Part shown: piece by piece, positions 34,797 to 42,805 of the stretch
Numbering within the stretch: the first letter of the stretch is position 1
Layout of the letters: the number at the start of each line of letters is the position of its first letter
The notes under the pieces: model-generated
The model's input: the letters and a program-made list of their open reading frames with translations, nothing else
Database searches by the model: none
What the model was told of the DNA's origin: nothing
Program-made: the position numbers and the translations under genes
DNA from: an uncultured Lachnospiraceae bacterium
Lineage (GTDB): Bacteria; Bacillota; Clostridia; Lachnospirales; Lachnospiraceae
Direction: 5' to 3'
Assembly: GCA_910579275.1 (NCBI GenBank)
Contig: CAJTTO010000028.1
Coordinates: 1-53,165, forward strand
DNA length: 53,165 bases

Positions 34797-35314
34797 AGTT
34801 TCTCAGGTTCAGGGTATTCCACGCCGAACGTATCGACGGTAACCGTCTGCATCACCTGATCTTCCAGCGGTCTGTCGGAATAATCGGTAGCTGTTTCAGC
34901 GATCCGGTTCACCACTTCCATACCTTCGATCACTTTCCCAAATGCCGCATAAGCGCCGTCCAAATGTGGGCTTGTCTTGTGCATGAGGAAGAACTGGCTT
35001 CCGGCAGAGTCCGGCATCATGCTTCTTGCCATGGAGAGCACGCCCGGCGTATGCTTTAAGTCATTTCCGAATCCGTTCTCTGCAAATTCTCCGGCAATCG
35101 AGTATCCCGGACCGCCCATTCCGGTGCCGTCGGGACAGCCGCCCTGTATCATAAAACCATTGATGACCCTGTGGAAAATCAGGCCATTGTAGAATCCTTT
35201 GTGAATCAGGCTGATAAAATTGTTGACCGTATTCGGGGCGATTTCAGGATAAAGCTCTGCTTTTATGATATCACCGTTTTTCATTTCAATCGTAACAACT
35301 GGATTTTGTGCCAT
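34793..35314 (-). CDS. Cyclophilin-type peptidyl-prolyl cis-trans isomerase
   Basis: 173 residues of a single cyclophilin domain: FHRVINGFMIQGGCPDGTG carries the catalytic Arg and Phe-Met-Gln, and SAGSQFFLMHKTSPHLDGAY carries the Gln-Phe-Phe and the Leu-Asp-Gly loop. No signal peptide is present, so it acts in the cytosol on prolyl bonds during folding. The start follows AAAGGAGAAG. The gene ends EKL-stop, and both the stop and the sequence beyond it belong to repeat element E1. Confidence 0.95.
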   Translation of the reverse strand: MAQNPVVTIEMKNGDIIKAELYPEIAPNTVNNFISLIHKGFYNGLIFHRVINGFMIQGGCPDGTGMGGPGYSIAGEFAENGFGNDLKHTPGVLSMARSMMPDSAGSQFFLMHKTSPHLDGAYAAFGKVIEGMEVVNRIAETATDYSDRPLEDQVMQTVTVDTFGVEYPEPEKL

Positions 35315-35425
35315 AAAGTTCTTCTCCTTTTTCTCTATAATATTGATAGCTCCTATTATACAATGAAAGCGGCAGGATGGAAAGTCTTTTAGATGCCTAA
35401 GAATTGAGATATCCTTTCCGAACGG

Positions 35426-35454
35426 TTGACGAACCTTGTATTTTCCTATATAAT
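35426..35454 (+). promoter_or_regulatory. Promoter of the ispE-gntR operon
   Basis: TTGACG and a perfect TATAAT with 17 bp between them, about 40 bases before the ispE start. Confidence 0.85.
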
Positions 35455-35498
35455 AAATAAAATTGTATTAAAAAAAATACAAGGATGCGAGGTATCGG

Positions 35499-36377
35499 AT
35501 GGACAAATTATTATTGAAGGCAAGGGCAAAAATCAATCTGGCGCTCGATGTGTGCCGACGTCTTGAAAACGGGTACCACGAAGTGAAGATGGTTATGCAG
35601 ACGGTGGACATCTTTGACGAACTGGAATTTAAAAAGAGAACAGATCCGGATATCATTCTGTCGGTAAACAGCAGGGATTATCTCGGCGATTTGGAAAATA
35701 ACCTGATATTCAGGGCTGCCAAGCTGATGAAACAGCGGTATGGTATTCAGCAGGGGATTGAGATTAGGCTGAAGAAAAATATTCCTGTGGCAGCAGGCAT
35801 GGCAGGGGGAAGCACGGATGCTGCGGCGACCATGACTGCCTTGAATGACATGTTTGACTTGGGACTGACAAGGCAGCAGCTTATGGAATCGGCGCTTGAG
35901 CTGGGGGCAGACATTCCGTTCTGCATTCTTGGCGGAACAGCCCTTGCAGAAGGAATCGGTGAGAAACTGACACCGCTCCCGCCGCCGCCGGAGGCATCCC
36001 TTCTTATTGTAAAGCCGCCGATTATGGTGTCCACAAAACATGTGTACGAAAGTCTCCGTGTCGATACGCTTGAACGGCATCCGGATATTGACGGCATGGT
36101 GAATGCGTTGCGGCAGGGAGATTTAAAAGGAATTACCAGCCGCATGGAAAACGTCATGGAGACAGTGACTGTGCGGGATTATCCGATTATCACGGATATC
36201 AAGAAGATGATGCTTGGGAACGGAGCTGCAAATGCGCTGATGAGCGGGAGCGGGCCAAGTATCTTCGGCATTTTTCTCGAGGAGAGTGCGGCGAGGGCAG
36301 CGGCAGTCTATATTGAGCAGACACTTGGAACGAAAGGGATCAAAGCGCAGGTAAACGTTACGGCATTCTATAATTGA
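35499..36377 (+). CDS. ispE: 4-diphosphocytidyl-2-C-methyl-D-erythritol kinase
   Basis: 292 residues of the GHMP kinase family. The N-terminus KARAKINLALDV and the ATP-binding loop PVAAGMAGGSTDAAATM are diagnostic for IspE, as is LGADIPFCILGGTALAEGIGE (seen in two parts). GSGPSIFG is the C-terminal motif. It phosphorylates CDP-methylerythritol in the methylerythritol-phosphate isoprenoid pathway. Residual SD-like bases (AAGGATGCGAGG) precede the ATG. It is followed 21 bases later by a GntR regulator with no terminator, so both are co-transcribed. Confidence 0.96.
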   Translation: MDKLLLKARAKINLALDVCRRLENGYHEVKMVMQTVDIFDELEFKKRTDPDIILSVNSRDYLGDLENNLIFRAAKLMKQRYGIQQGIEIRLKKNIPVAAGMAGGSTDAAATMTALNDMFDLGLTRQQLMESALELGADIPFCILGGTALAEGIGEKLTPLPPPPEASLLIVKPPIMVSTKHVYESLRVDTLERHPDIDGMVNALRQGDLKGITSRMENVMETVTVRDYPIITDIKKMMLGNGAANALMSGSGPSIFGIFLEESAARAAAVYIEQTLGTKGIKAQVNVTAFYN

Positions 36378-36398
36378 AAGTTGATTGGAGAGATGGGC

Positions 36399-37082
36399 AT
36401 GATAAAAGACGATGAATATTTACCGCTCAGGGATGTGGTGTTCAAGACACTTCGCCAGGAAATACTTACCGGAAAACTGAAGCCCGGAGAACGCCTGATG
36501 GAGATACAGCTTGCAAACAAGCTCGGAGTGAGCCGGACTCCCATCAGGGAAGCCATACGGAAACTGGAGCTGGACGGTCTGGTGATTATGATACCGCGCC
36601 GAGGTGCCGAGGTGGCACAGATTACATTAAAAGATCTTAAGGACGTGATGGAGGTACGGTGCGCATTGGACGTGCTTGCGATAGAACTTGCCTGTGAGCG
36701 CATGGAGCGGGATGAACGCAACAAGCTTTATCAGGCATGTGAAAATTTTCGGGAGGCAGTCAAGACAAAGGACACCAGAAAGCTTGCGGAGGCGGATGTT
36801 GCGTTTCACGATGCCATTGTGTTGTCAACAGGGAACACAAGGCTCATCCAGCTTGTGAGTAACTTGTCAGAGCAGATGTATCGGTACCGTTTTGAATATC
36901 TCAAGGATGCCACATCGCACGAGATGCTGCAGCAGGAACATATGGAAATGTACCAAAGCATTCTGAAAAAAGATAAGGCAGCGGCTGCGAGCGTGGTGAG
37001 GAAACATATCAACAATCAGGAGGAGGCAATTATTAAACAGCTTCAGCTTGAAAAAAGTGAAAATCAAAACACGCCGGAATGA
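36399..37082 (+). CDS. GntR-family transcriptional regulator (FCD/FadR type)
   Basis: 227 residues. The N-terminal winged helix (about 8-75) contains LKPGERLMEIQLANKLGVSR and TPIREAIRKLE. The C-terminal all-helical FCD ligand domain (about 85-215) has Asp/His residues (ADVAFHDAI, ...HMEMY) that bind a metal and a small organic acid in relatives. The ATG at 36399 was chosen over that at 36393 because GGAGAG is 6 bases away. Its place behind ispE is probably conserved, but its ligand and targets cannot be deduced. Confidence 0.92.
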   Translation: MIKDDEYLPLRDVVFKTLRQEILTGKLKPGERLMEIQLANKLGVSRTPIREAIRKLELDGLVIMIPRRGAEVAQITLKDLKDVMEVRCALDVLAIELACERMERDERNKLYQACENFREAVKTKDTRKLAEADVAFHDAIVLSTGNTRLIQLVSNLSEQMYRYRFEYLKDATSHEMLQQEHMEMYQSILKKDKAAAASVVRKHINNQEEAIIKQLQLEKSENQNTPE

Positions 37083-37108
37083 ACGGAAGTGTATAAAGAC
37101 AATAAAGG

Positions 37109-37151
37109 ATGTCCATACTTACTGATAGGAAGAAAACGGAGGTATGGACAT
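37109..37151 (+). promoter_or_regulatory. Hairpin holding the ribosome binding site of the 84-residue gene
   Basis: ATGTCCATAC pairs with GTATGGACAT, 10 bp, ending one base before the ATG. The GGAGG sits at the 3' edge of the loop. The structure could limit initiation or place the ribosome, and is unlikely to be chance given its position. Confidence 0.5.
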
Positions 37152-37406
37152 ATGTTTTGTATAAAGAACAAGGTTTTGAAAAATGTTGCGGCTGCATTCG
37201 GCGTCGTGCTGTGGGTTGGGGCGCTTAGCCCGGAAATACTTGTAAAGCCGGGAATTGGCTGCATTCTTGACGCTGACGGCAAGGAGCTTACGGTGGAGGA
37301 CGCGAAGGATTTTATGGAAGCGTATTTTTATGGAAATACCGGCAGTGAAGAAGAACCAAACGTGGAGATAACATACAGGTTTGCATTGCTGGAAATGTTG
37401 GAATAG
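37152..37406 (+). CDS. Small hypothetical membrane protein
   Basis: 84 residues, not recognised. One likely membrane helix (about 10-30, NVAAAFGVVLWVGALSPEIL) is followed by an acidic soluble tail. The ATG follows GGAGG by 9 bases. An in-frame ATG 63 bases upstream would put the hairpin inside the coding region and lacks a good site. It is transcribed with the gntR gene upstream or from an unseen promoter, and the DUF1934 gene follows after 18 bases. Confidence 0.6.
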   Translation: MFCIKNKVLKNVAAAFGVVLWVGALSPEILVKPGIGCILDADGKELTVEDAKDFMEAYFYGNTGSEEEPNVEITYRFALLEMLE

Positions 37407-37424
37407 AGCAAAGGAGAAGCATCA

Positions 37425-37874
37425 ATGACAAAAGACGTACTGATTTCAATACGAGGGCTTCAGTTTGATGACAGCGGATTAAGCCATGTCGCATCGGACG
37501 AGGAGCTTGATATGATAGAGACCATTTGCCCGGGAAGATATTACTATAAGAATGGTGCGCACTATCTGTTGTACGAGGAAGTAATGGAAGATTTCTTTGA
37601 GTCTGCCCGAAGCATGATAAAACTTAGGGACAAAGACTTTACGCTGATAAAAAAGGGGGCTGTCAATGCGCAGATGGTATTTTCCGAGGGGAAAAAGACC
37701 ATGACGGACTATCAAACCCCTCTCGGAAATATACTGATTGCACTTGACACCAAAAAGATAGAAGTGCATGAAGATGAGGACTGTATGGAAATACATATCA
37801 CCTATGGACTGGAGGCAAACTACCAGTTTATAGCAGACTGCAACATAACAATCATCGTGAAAAGCCATCAATAA
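37425..37874 (+). CDS. DUF1934-family (YwiB-like) beta-barrel protein
   Basis: 149 residues of the calycin-like DUF1934 family. Characteristic pieces are GRYYYKNGAHYLLYEEV, IKKGAVNAQMVFSEGKK and YQTPLGNILIALDTKKIEV. The protein is soluble with no signal peptide. Function is not established; relatives in Bacillus and Clostridia are often near tRNA-synthetase or alarmone genes, and here a RelQ-like gene is the convergent neighbour. Ribosome binding site AAAGGAGAAG. Confidence 0.85.
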   Translation: MTKDVLISIRGLQFDDSGLSHVASDEELDMIETICPGRYYYKNGAHYLLYEEVMEDFFESARSMIKLRDKDFTLIKKGAVNAQMVFSEGKKTMTDYQTPLGNILIALDTKKIEVHEDEDCMEIHITYGLEANYQFIADCNITIIVKSHQ

Positions 37875-37886
37875 AGTTACTGAAAA

Positions 37887-38618
37887 TTACTGCATGGGTT
37901 CCTGCGGGTTATCCTTACGGATTTCGTTGAGCAGCTGTTTCATGCGACGCTCCATTTCGGAGAGTTCTGTGGAGTAGTTCCGGAATGCGTCGGCGGTCTC
38001 ATCGGGCGTTTCGCCCTTGTAGCAGATGCGGTGCTCCATACTTGCCCATAAATCCATGGCAAGCGTGCGCAATTGTATCTCTACTGGATAGTACTGCATG
38101 CCTTCAAGACGGTACACCGGGATGCCAAGCACCATGTGGTAGCTCTTGTAGCCGCTTTCCTTTGGATAGTGGACATAGTCGCTTTCCTTCAAAATAAGGA
38201 GATCCGTCTGCGCCTTAATAAGGGAAAGGATGCTGAAGATATCCTCAACAAAATAACATATGACACGGATGCCCGCAATATCAGTCAGATTATCTTTGGC
38301 GGTATAAGCTGTTATCGGAAGGTTCTTGCTGGCAAGTTTTTTCTCTATGCTTTTTCTGCTTTTGATGCGTGCCTGTATATTGTGGATTGGGTAATCCCTG
38401 TATTTCTTTCTGTAGTCTTCATTCAGACCATTCATACGAACCTCAAGCCGCGTCATTGCCTCGCGGTACGGCTCTACCAATTGGTCGTATTCCTCCTGTG
38501 GAATCCGTTCTGTCTTGGAAGGAGATATAAAAGCGATTGTTTTTGGCGGCTCATACACTCCCTCACTGTTCATTTCTTTGATAATATCGTTCTGTAGTTC
38601 ATTTTTTTTCGCGATCAA
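37887..38618 (-). CDS. Small alarmone synthetase (RelQ-like GTP pyrophosphokinase)
   Basis: 243 residues of a stand-alone RelA/SpoT synthetase domain with no HD hydrolase. Motifs: YDYPIHNIQARIKSRKSIEKK-type substrate helix (seen as IQARIKSRKSIEKKL), DIAGIRVICYF, YPKESGYKSYHMV and EIQLRTLAMDLWASMEHRI. It makes (p)ppGpp from ATP and GDP or GTP. The C-terminal 40 residues are helical, as in tetrameric RelQ. Promoter TTGCTT-17-TATAGT upstream with a leader hairpin (AGGCATA/TATGCCT). Confidence 0.92.
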   Translation of the reverse strand: MIAKKNELQNDIIKEMNSEGVYEPPKTIAFISPSKTERIPQEEYDQLVEPYREAMTRLEVRMNGLNEDYRKKYRDYPIHNIQARIKSRKSIEKKLASKNLPITAYTAKDNLTDIAGIRVICYFVEDIFSILSLIKAQTDLLILKESDYVHYPKESGYKSYHMVLGIPVYRLEGMQYYPVEIQLRTLAMDLWASMEHRICYKGETPDETADAFRNYSTELSEMERRMKQLLNEIRKDNPQEPMQ

Positions 38619-38686
38619 TACTTCCGCCCCCTGTTGTATATTAGGAGATTAAGGCATATCCGTGAAAAGGTTATGCCTATAATATA

Positions 38687-38715
38687 ACTATAGCTCAAAT
38701 AGAAGTTGAAAGCAA
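38687..38715 (-). promoter_or_regulatory. Promoter of the RelQ-like gene
   Basis: On the minus strand TTGCTT and TATAGT with a 17-bp spacer, about 70 bases before the start. Confidence 0.65.
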
Positions 38716-38843
38716 TGAAAAATGTATAAAATTAACAAAAAAATAATAAAAATCTTTATCTTTTTGTTTATTATTGGACAAACTGCGTTGTGTTACGAGT
38801 GTTGCTGTTCGGACTGTACATCAGAGTCGGCGTGGAATTATGC

Positions 38844-39033
38844 GTAACAGTTCAGCCCAGGACTTTGCACTGGCTGCAAATTATGGCTTGCAAGCCACGT
38901 GAAATAGCGTAGTGGCAGAGATGCATCAAGCCACGGTACGTGGCTTTGACACCACGAAGGTGGTAAAAAAATCATTTTATGATTTTTGCATGGCTTGATG
39001 CTCGTAACAGGAAGCCGAAGGTTGAACTGTTAC
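38844..39033 (+). repeat. MITE family B, copy 3, with perfect 8-bp duplication
   Basis: 190 bp, the longest copy, with GTAACAGTTCAG/CTGTTAC ends. It has an extra TTATGGCTTGCAAGCCACG hairpin near the left end and an AAATCATTTTATGATTT hairpin on the right. AATTATGC stands on both sides (38836-38843 and 39034-39041), a perfect target-site duplication. It occupies most of the 518-base gap between the RelQ-like and RpiB-like genes; the rest holds their two promoters. Confidence 0.93.
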
Positions 39034-39062
39034 AATTATGCTGTTTCCTGATGGCTGTTTTC

Positions 39063-39091
39063 TTGAACATACATGGAAAAGCTGTTATAAT
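39063..39091 (+). promoter_or_regulatory. Promoter of the RpiB-family gene
   Basis: TTGAAC and TATAAT with a 17-bp spacer, about 45 bases before the ATG. Confidence 0.85.
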
Positions 39092-39136
39092 GAAAAAACA
39101 GGACAACGACGAGAAATTATGAAAGGATGAGAACAT

Positions 39137-39778
39137 ATGAAAATTGCATTGATTAACGAAAACAGTCAGGCGGCGAAAAATACCATGATCTGTGAGACGC
39201 TTAAGAAGGTTGTGGAACCGATGGGGCATGAGGTATTTAATTATGGAATGTACACTGCGGAGGACACACATCAGCTGACATATGTGCAGAACGGAATTCT
39301 TGCGGCAGTGCTCCTGAATGCGGGCGCAGCGGATTTTGTCATTACAGGATGTGGGACGGGCGAAGGGGCGATGCTTGCATGCAACGCATTTCCGAAAGTG
39401 CTTTGCGGACATATCGAGTCACCCCTCGATGCGTATCTCTTCTCACAGGTGAACGACGGAAACTGTGTGGCGCTGCCATTTGCAGAGAATTTTGGATGGG
39501 GCGGGGAGCTTAATCTGGAATACATTTTTGAAAAATTATTCTGCACGCCGGGCGGCGGCGGATATCCGAAGGAGCGCGTTGTGCCGGAGCAGAGGAACAA
39601 GAAAATACTTGATGAGGTAAAGACGGTAACGCATGCTGATTTGTGTGATATTCTCCCGAAATTGGACAGGGAGCTATGTAAAGGGGCACTGAGCGGCGAG
39701 AAGTTTAAGGAGTATTTCTTTGCGAACTGCAAGTGTGACAAGATTGCGGCAGTTGTAAAAGAAATTATCGGGGAGTAA
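39137..39778 (+). CDS. RpiB/LacA/LacB-family sugar-phosphate isomerase
   Basis: 213 residues. The N-terminal about 150 match the RpiB/LacAB Rossmann-like fold: MKIALINENSQAAKN, then FVITGCGTGEGAMLACN, the conserved Gly-rich catalytic loop with Cys and Gly-Thr-Gly, then the substrate region. Typical RpiB enzymes have about 150 residues; here 60 extra residues form a charged C-terminal extension found in a clostridial subgroup. The reaction would be an aldose-ketose isomerisation of a sugar phosphate; which sugar is unknown. The ribosome binding site is AAAGGATGAG. Confidence 0.85.
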   Translation: MKIALINENSQAAKNTMICETLKKVVEPMGHEVFNYGMYTAEDTHQLTYVQNGILAAVLLNAGAADFVITGCGTGEGAMLACNAFPKVLCGHIESPLDAYLFSQVNDGNCVALPFAENFGWGGELNLEYIFEKLFCTPGGGGYPKERVVPEQRNKKILDEVKTVTHADLCDILPKLDRELCKGALSGEKFKEYFFANCKCDKIAAVVKEIIGE

Positions 39779-39783
39779 CCAGA

Positions 39784-39963
39784 ATGCTGTTGGATAAAAT
39801 TTATTATACCGTTGACAGCCTTGAGGGCGACTATGCATATTTGAAGAAGGAGGGCGACGGGCAGGCGGAACCGAAGTGTGTCGCCCGCGCCCTCCTTCCG
39901 GCAGAAATTATAGAAGGATCAAGGCTTGTTTATGAGATGATGGAGTATCGTATTTGCGATTAA
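39784..39963 (+). CDS. Small DUF3006-like protein
   Basis: 59 residues beginning 5 bases after the preceding stop. The sequence MLLDKIYYTVDSLEGDYAYL, with LLPAEIIEGSRLVYEM later, matches the DUF3006 pattern (D-x-[IL]-E-G-D-x-A, then LP-x4-EG). The SD for it is the GGGGAG at the end of the previous gene, so translation is coupled. The function of DUF3006 proteins is unknown; they are often the second gene of two-gene units. Confidence 0.7.
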   Translation: MLLDKIYYTVDSLEGDYAYLKKEGDGQAEPKCVARALLPAEIIEGSRLVYEMMEYRICD

Positions 39964-39994
39964 GCATCACATTTTGACACTATAAGATAATTCT

Positions 39995-41545
39995 TTAATT
40001 CTTTTCAAGCATGCCTTCCGGCGTAAGCTCATAAACCTTGTCGCAGACCTCGGAAATATATTTGCGGTCATGTGACACGCTGATAATGGCACCTTGGTAA
40101 TCTGCAAGCATTTGGCGGATTACCGGGGTGGATAACGGCGAAAAGTTGCGTGTTGGCTCATCGAGCAGGAGGACGTTGCAGCCGGAGGTGTCGAGATACA
40201 GCAGCATTACTTTTGCTTTCTGCCCGCCTGACAATTCGCGCATCGGGTGCATCATTTCGTCCGCCGTGAATTTCATGCTGCCGAGGTAGGTGCGCATCAG
40301 GGAAATGTTCTCCTTGCTGCCGTCCGATAAAAATTCGACAGCCGATTGTTCGAGATTTAAAAATTCTTCATAATTCTGCGGCATATAGGCGGCGCTGATA
40401 TCTGTCCGCTTCAGCAGGTTTTCTGCCAGAATCCGCATAAGTGTCGTCTTGCCGCACCCGTTTTTTCCCGTGATGCAGATATGCTGTGCGCCCTGCACAA
40501 AAAGGCGGACGTTGCGCGCAAGAATGCCGGTTTCGTTTATGTCACTGCGTTGCGGTATGCAGAGTGCATCCAGCGTGAAATCCAGTACGATTTTTCCGTT
40601 TGGAACAGATGCGGTGCTGCCGAATTTCGTAAACATGGCTTCTTCATATTCTGGGTGTTCTGTCATATTTTCAAATGCTTTTTCAAAACGTGCCTCATAA
40701 GCTTTGACCCTGTGCATGGTTTTCTTCAGAAGCGCCGCTCCGTGCGGATTCTGCCTGCTGATGACATTTTGCTGGTGTTCCACTTTCTGCTGTATCCGGC
40801 GGAATTTTTCCTGCTGCTTGTCGTATTCCCGGCGTTCGTTTCTGGCTTCCTGCTCCTGTTTTTCAAACATCAGGTTCCTGTTTGTGATATAATTCTGGTA
40901 AGTGGTGTGAACGACGGTACACCGCGGTTTTGTTTTTCTTTTTATCTGTTCCATATGCACAATCATATTTGCGGTGTGCTCCAGCAAAGTCTCGTCATGC
41001 GAGATGTAAAGCACTGGAATGTCGCTGGAACATATGAAATTTTCCAGCCAGACAAGTGTTTCGATGTCCAAATCATTGGATGGCTCGTCGAGCAGCAGGA
41101 TTGTCGGTGACTCGATAAGCAGGCGGATAAGCTGTACTTTGATTTTTTCACCGCCGGAGAGCACTGCCAATAATTCGTCCGCGTATAAGCGCTCCACCGG
41201 AAAGCCCATTTTTGCACAGAGCTGTGCAAGTTCATTGGGGCTTTTGTCATAAATGCTTCCTGTTTCAGTCAGATATTCGTAGATGGTAGTATTATGCAGC
41301 GCCTGCGGAAGTTCCTGCGGCAGATAGCCAAAGTGTTCGCCTGCCGTTAAAATTTCCCCCTCGTATTCCACATATTCCCCTGCTGTTTCGGGGGCGCAGA
41401 TAAGCTTTAGCAGCGTGCTCTTTCCGTTGCCTTCCTCGCCAATCAGGGCGCACTTGTCTCCCGTGTTGATATTCAGATTGAAATCCTCAATCAAAATACG
41501 GTAATCTTTTTTGTGGCGTATGGTTAAATGTTTGATTTGTAACAT
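39995..41545 (-). CDS. ABC-F family ATPase
   Basis: 516 residues with two ATPase domains and no membrane helices. Domain 1 has Walker A GEEGNGKST, signature LSGGEKIKV and Walker B ILLLDEPSNDLD. A long charged linker (about 230-310, KQEQEARNERREYDKQQEK) follows. Domain 2 has Walker A GKNGCGKTT, signature LSGGQKAKV and Walker B VLLLDEPTRNFS. ABC-F proteins act on ribosomes, as translation factors or in resistance to ribosome-targeting antibiotics. The start at MLQIKHLTI was chosen because AGAGGAGGG precedes it; a family D repeat end lies immediately upstream of that site. No leader peptide was identified. Confidence 0.93.
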   Translation of the reverse strand: MLQIKHLTIRHKKDYRILIEDFNLNINTGDKCALIGEEGNGKSTLLKLICAPETAGEYVEYEGEILTAGEHFGYLPQELPQALHNTTIYEYLTETGSIYDKSPNELAQLCAKMGFPVERLYADELLAVLSGGEKIKVQLIRLLIESPTILLLDEPSNDLDIETLVWLENFICSSDIPVLYISHDETLLEHTANMIVHMEQIKRKTKPRCTVVHTTYQNYITNRNLMFEKQEQEARNERREYDKQQEKFRRIQQKVEHQQNVISRQNPHGAALLKKTMHRVKAYEARFEKAFENMTEHPEYEEAMFTKFGSTASVPNGKIVLDFTLDALCIPQRSDINETGILARNVRLFVQGAQHICITGKNGCGKTTLMRILAENLLKRTDISAAYMPQNYEEFLNLEQSAVEFLSDGSKENISLMRTYLGSMKFTADEMMHPMRELSGGQKAKVMLLYLDTSGCNVLLLDEPTRNFSPLSTPVIRQMLADYQGAIISVSHDRKYISEVCDKVYELTPEGMLEKN

Positions 41546-42073
41546 GTGTGATTCCCTCCTCTTGTTTTCAAACACGCTCTAGCCAAAATTCGGTTCACGA
41601 GTCTGATTTCTGACCGGATGAAGGACTAGAACGATGGTTCACTGGTAAGTTTTCCGGTGAAAACACGAGGGATATTAGAATTAGTGTGCATTGTCAGACA
41701 GATGTATGCTTTGATATAAAAATATGCAAATCTGTGGATGGCAGTTCGACCCTGCGAGACAGCGATGAAAACTGTCACAAGGAAGATGATGGCGCTGCAC
41801 GGTGGTATCCGGTACAAAACGGCAGCGTGTAACAAAATAAAAGCACACAAAAGAATCATCGCACGGCAAGGTGCAACGTCTTTATTCTAAAATCTCATCC
41901 TGTGTCTTCTGTTTTGTTACATCATCATCTTCCCACCGCCCTTCTGCCTGTATCATTGAAATTTAGAAATGCCTTAACATTTACATGATATTTATAAACT
42001 TTTTTCATTGTAGTAAAAATGTACTTTTTTGTCAACCTTTTTATCTTCCATTGCAAAAAAAATGTGATATAAT
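41546..42073. other. Intergenic region upstream of the ABC-F gene
   Basis: It starts with a repeat D end. The next 300 bases contain several overlapping minus-strand frames (up to 77 codons) that lack ribosome binding sites and family resemblance. The last 80 bases are AT-rich and end in TGTGATATAAT, an extended -10 promoter pointing right, with -35 candidates TTCCAT or TTGCAA. Confidence 0.45.
41564..41582 (-). repeat. Single end of repeat family D
   Basis: On the minus strand CTAGAGCGTGTTTGAAAAC, 14 or more matches to the terminal inverted repeat of D1. It stands directly before the ribosome binding site of the ABC-F gene and has no second end nearby. Confidence 0.6.
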
Positions 42074-42215
42074 GTTACTGTTCAGACGTCCACCAAAGTA
42101 GTGGGAATCATGCGCCAAAATGCTTGCCTTTTAGCATTTTGTGTGCAAAATCTGTTATAATTCACACCTCAATAGCTTTTATGCCGATAAAAACGGCGTG
42201 GGTGTGAATTGTAAC
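42074..42215 (-). repeat. MITE family A, copy 3, inserted at a -10 box
   Basis: 142 bp from GTTACTGTTCAGACG to GGTGTGAATTGTAAC, inverted relative to copy 2. GATATAAT stands on both sides (42066-42073 and 42216-42223), a perfect 8-bp duplication that includes the -10 hexamer TATAAT. The insertion therefore hit a promoter and now separates the upstream promoter from the gene at 42289. Confidence 0.95.
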
Positions 42216-42232
42216 GATATAATATCGTCGGC

Positions 42233-42276
42233 TTAGGAATTGTAGGAAAATAAGTGATACAGATGGCGTAAGTTGG
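42233..42276 (+). repeat. Half copy of repeat family E
   Basis: TTAGGAATTGTAGGAAAATA and the following AGTGATACAGATGGCGTA match the inverted-repeat end of E1; the centre and the other end are missing. It lies in the leader of the next gene. Confidence 0.7.
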
Positions 42277-42288
42277 AGACAAAGGAAG

Positions 42289-42675
42289 ATGCGTAAGAAT
42301 ACACAGAGGAGAATCGGTTTATTTTTGGCAATACTGTTGTTTTTGTCGGGAATGTATGTGGATACAGTCATGACAGAAGCTTTTTTTGTGTACGATACGA
42401 CTGGAAAAATTGTCTCCTGCCATTCGGATATCAATGACGCCACGATTTGCACATCGGAATTGATAAGTGTGTGCAGTGCGGAACGGCTGTCACATGGAGG
42501 ATATCAGGAACGGGTCAGGGAGATGAACGACTTCCTTTATATGCAGTGTTCCGGTTTTGGTTCTTTGTTCCGGCGGAAATCGTGTATACTCCATGCGGCG
42601 CGGCTGCTGTGCCGGAAACAAAATGAACTTGTCACTGATTACATACACCAGTCGGACGGAAAAAAACGAATCTAA
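42289..42675 (+). CDS. Hypothetical protein with an N-terminal membrane segment
   Basis: 128 residues, unrecognised. A basic start MRKNTQRR is followed by a hydrophobic helix (about 9-24, IGLFLAILLFLSGMYV), either a signal peptide or a membrane anchor. The outer part is rich in cysteine (seven) with ICTSELISVCSAERLS, and ends VTDYIHQSDGKKRI. The start follows AAAGGAAG. Its promoter region has been rearranged by MITE A3 and by repeat half E2. Probably a surface or exported protein. Confidence 0.6.
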   Translation: MRKNTQRRIGLFLAILLFLSGMYVDTVMTEAFFVYDTTGKIVSCHSDINDATICTSELISVCSAERLSHGGYQERVREMNDFLYMQCSGFGSLFRRKSCILHAARLLCRKQNELVTDYIHQSDGKKRI

Positions 42676-42805
42676 AACTGTTTTGGGAAAATGAGATGCG
42701 TTATAAAAATCAGGAACCTTAAAACAGAATATTTTTTGCGGAATATATTATTGCATAGGGTGCCCTGAAGTTGTATGATAAACAGTTTTAGAATGGGGGA
42801 TTTAT

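Noticed and set aside
41741..41755. GCAGTTCGACCCTGC, resembling a tRNA T-arm
   Set aside because: No acceptor, D-arm or anticodon arm can be placed around it.
41626..41859. 77-codon minus-strand frame with a hydrophobic start
   Set aside because: There is no ribosome binding site, an equally long frame overlaps it in another phase, and no family resemblance was found. It might still be a small membrane protein.
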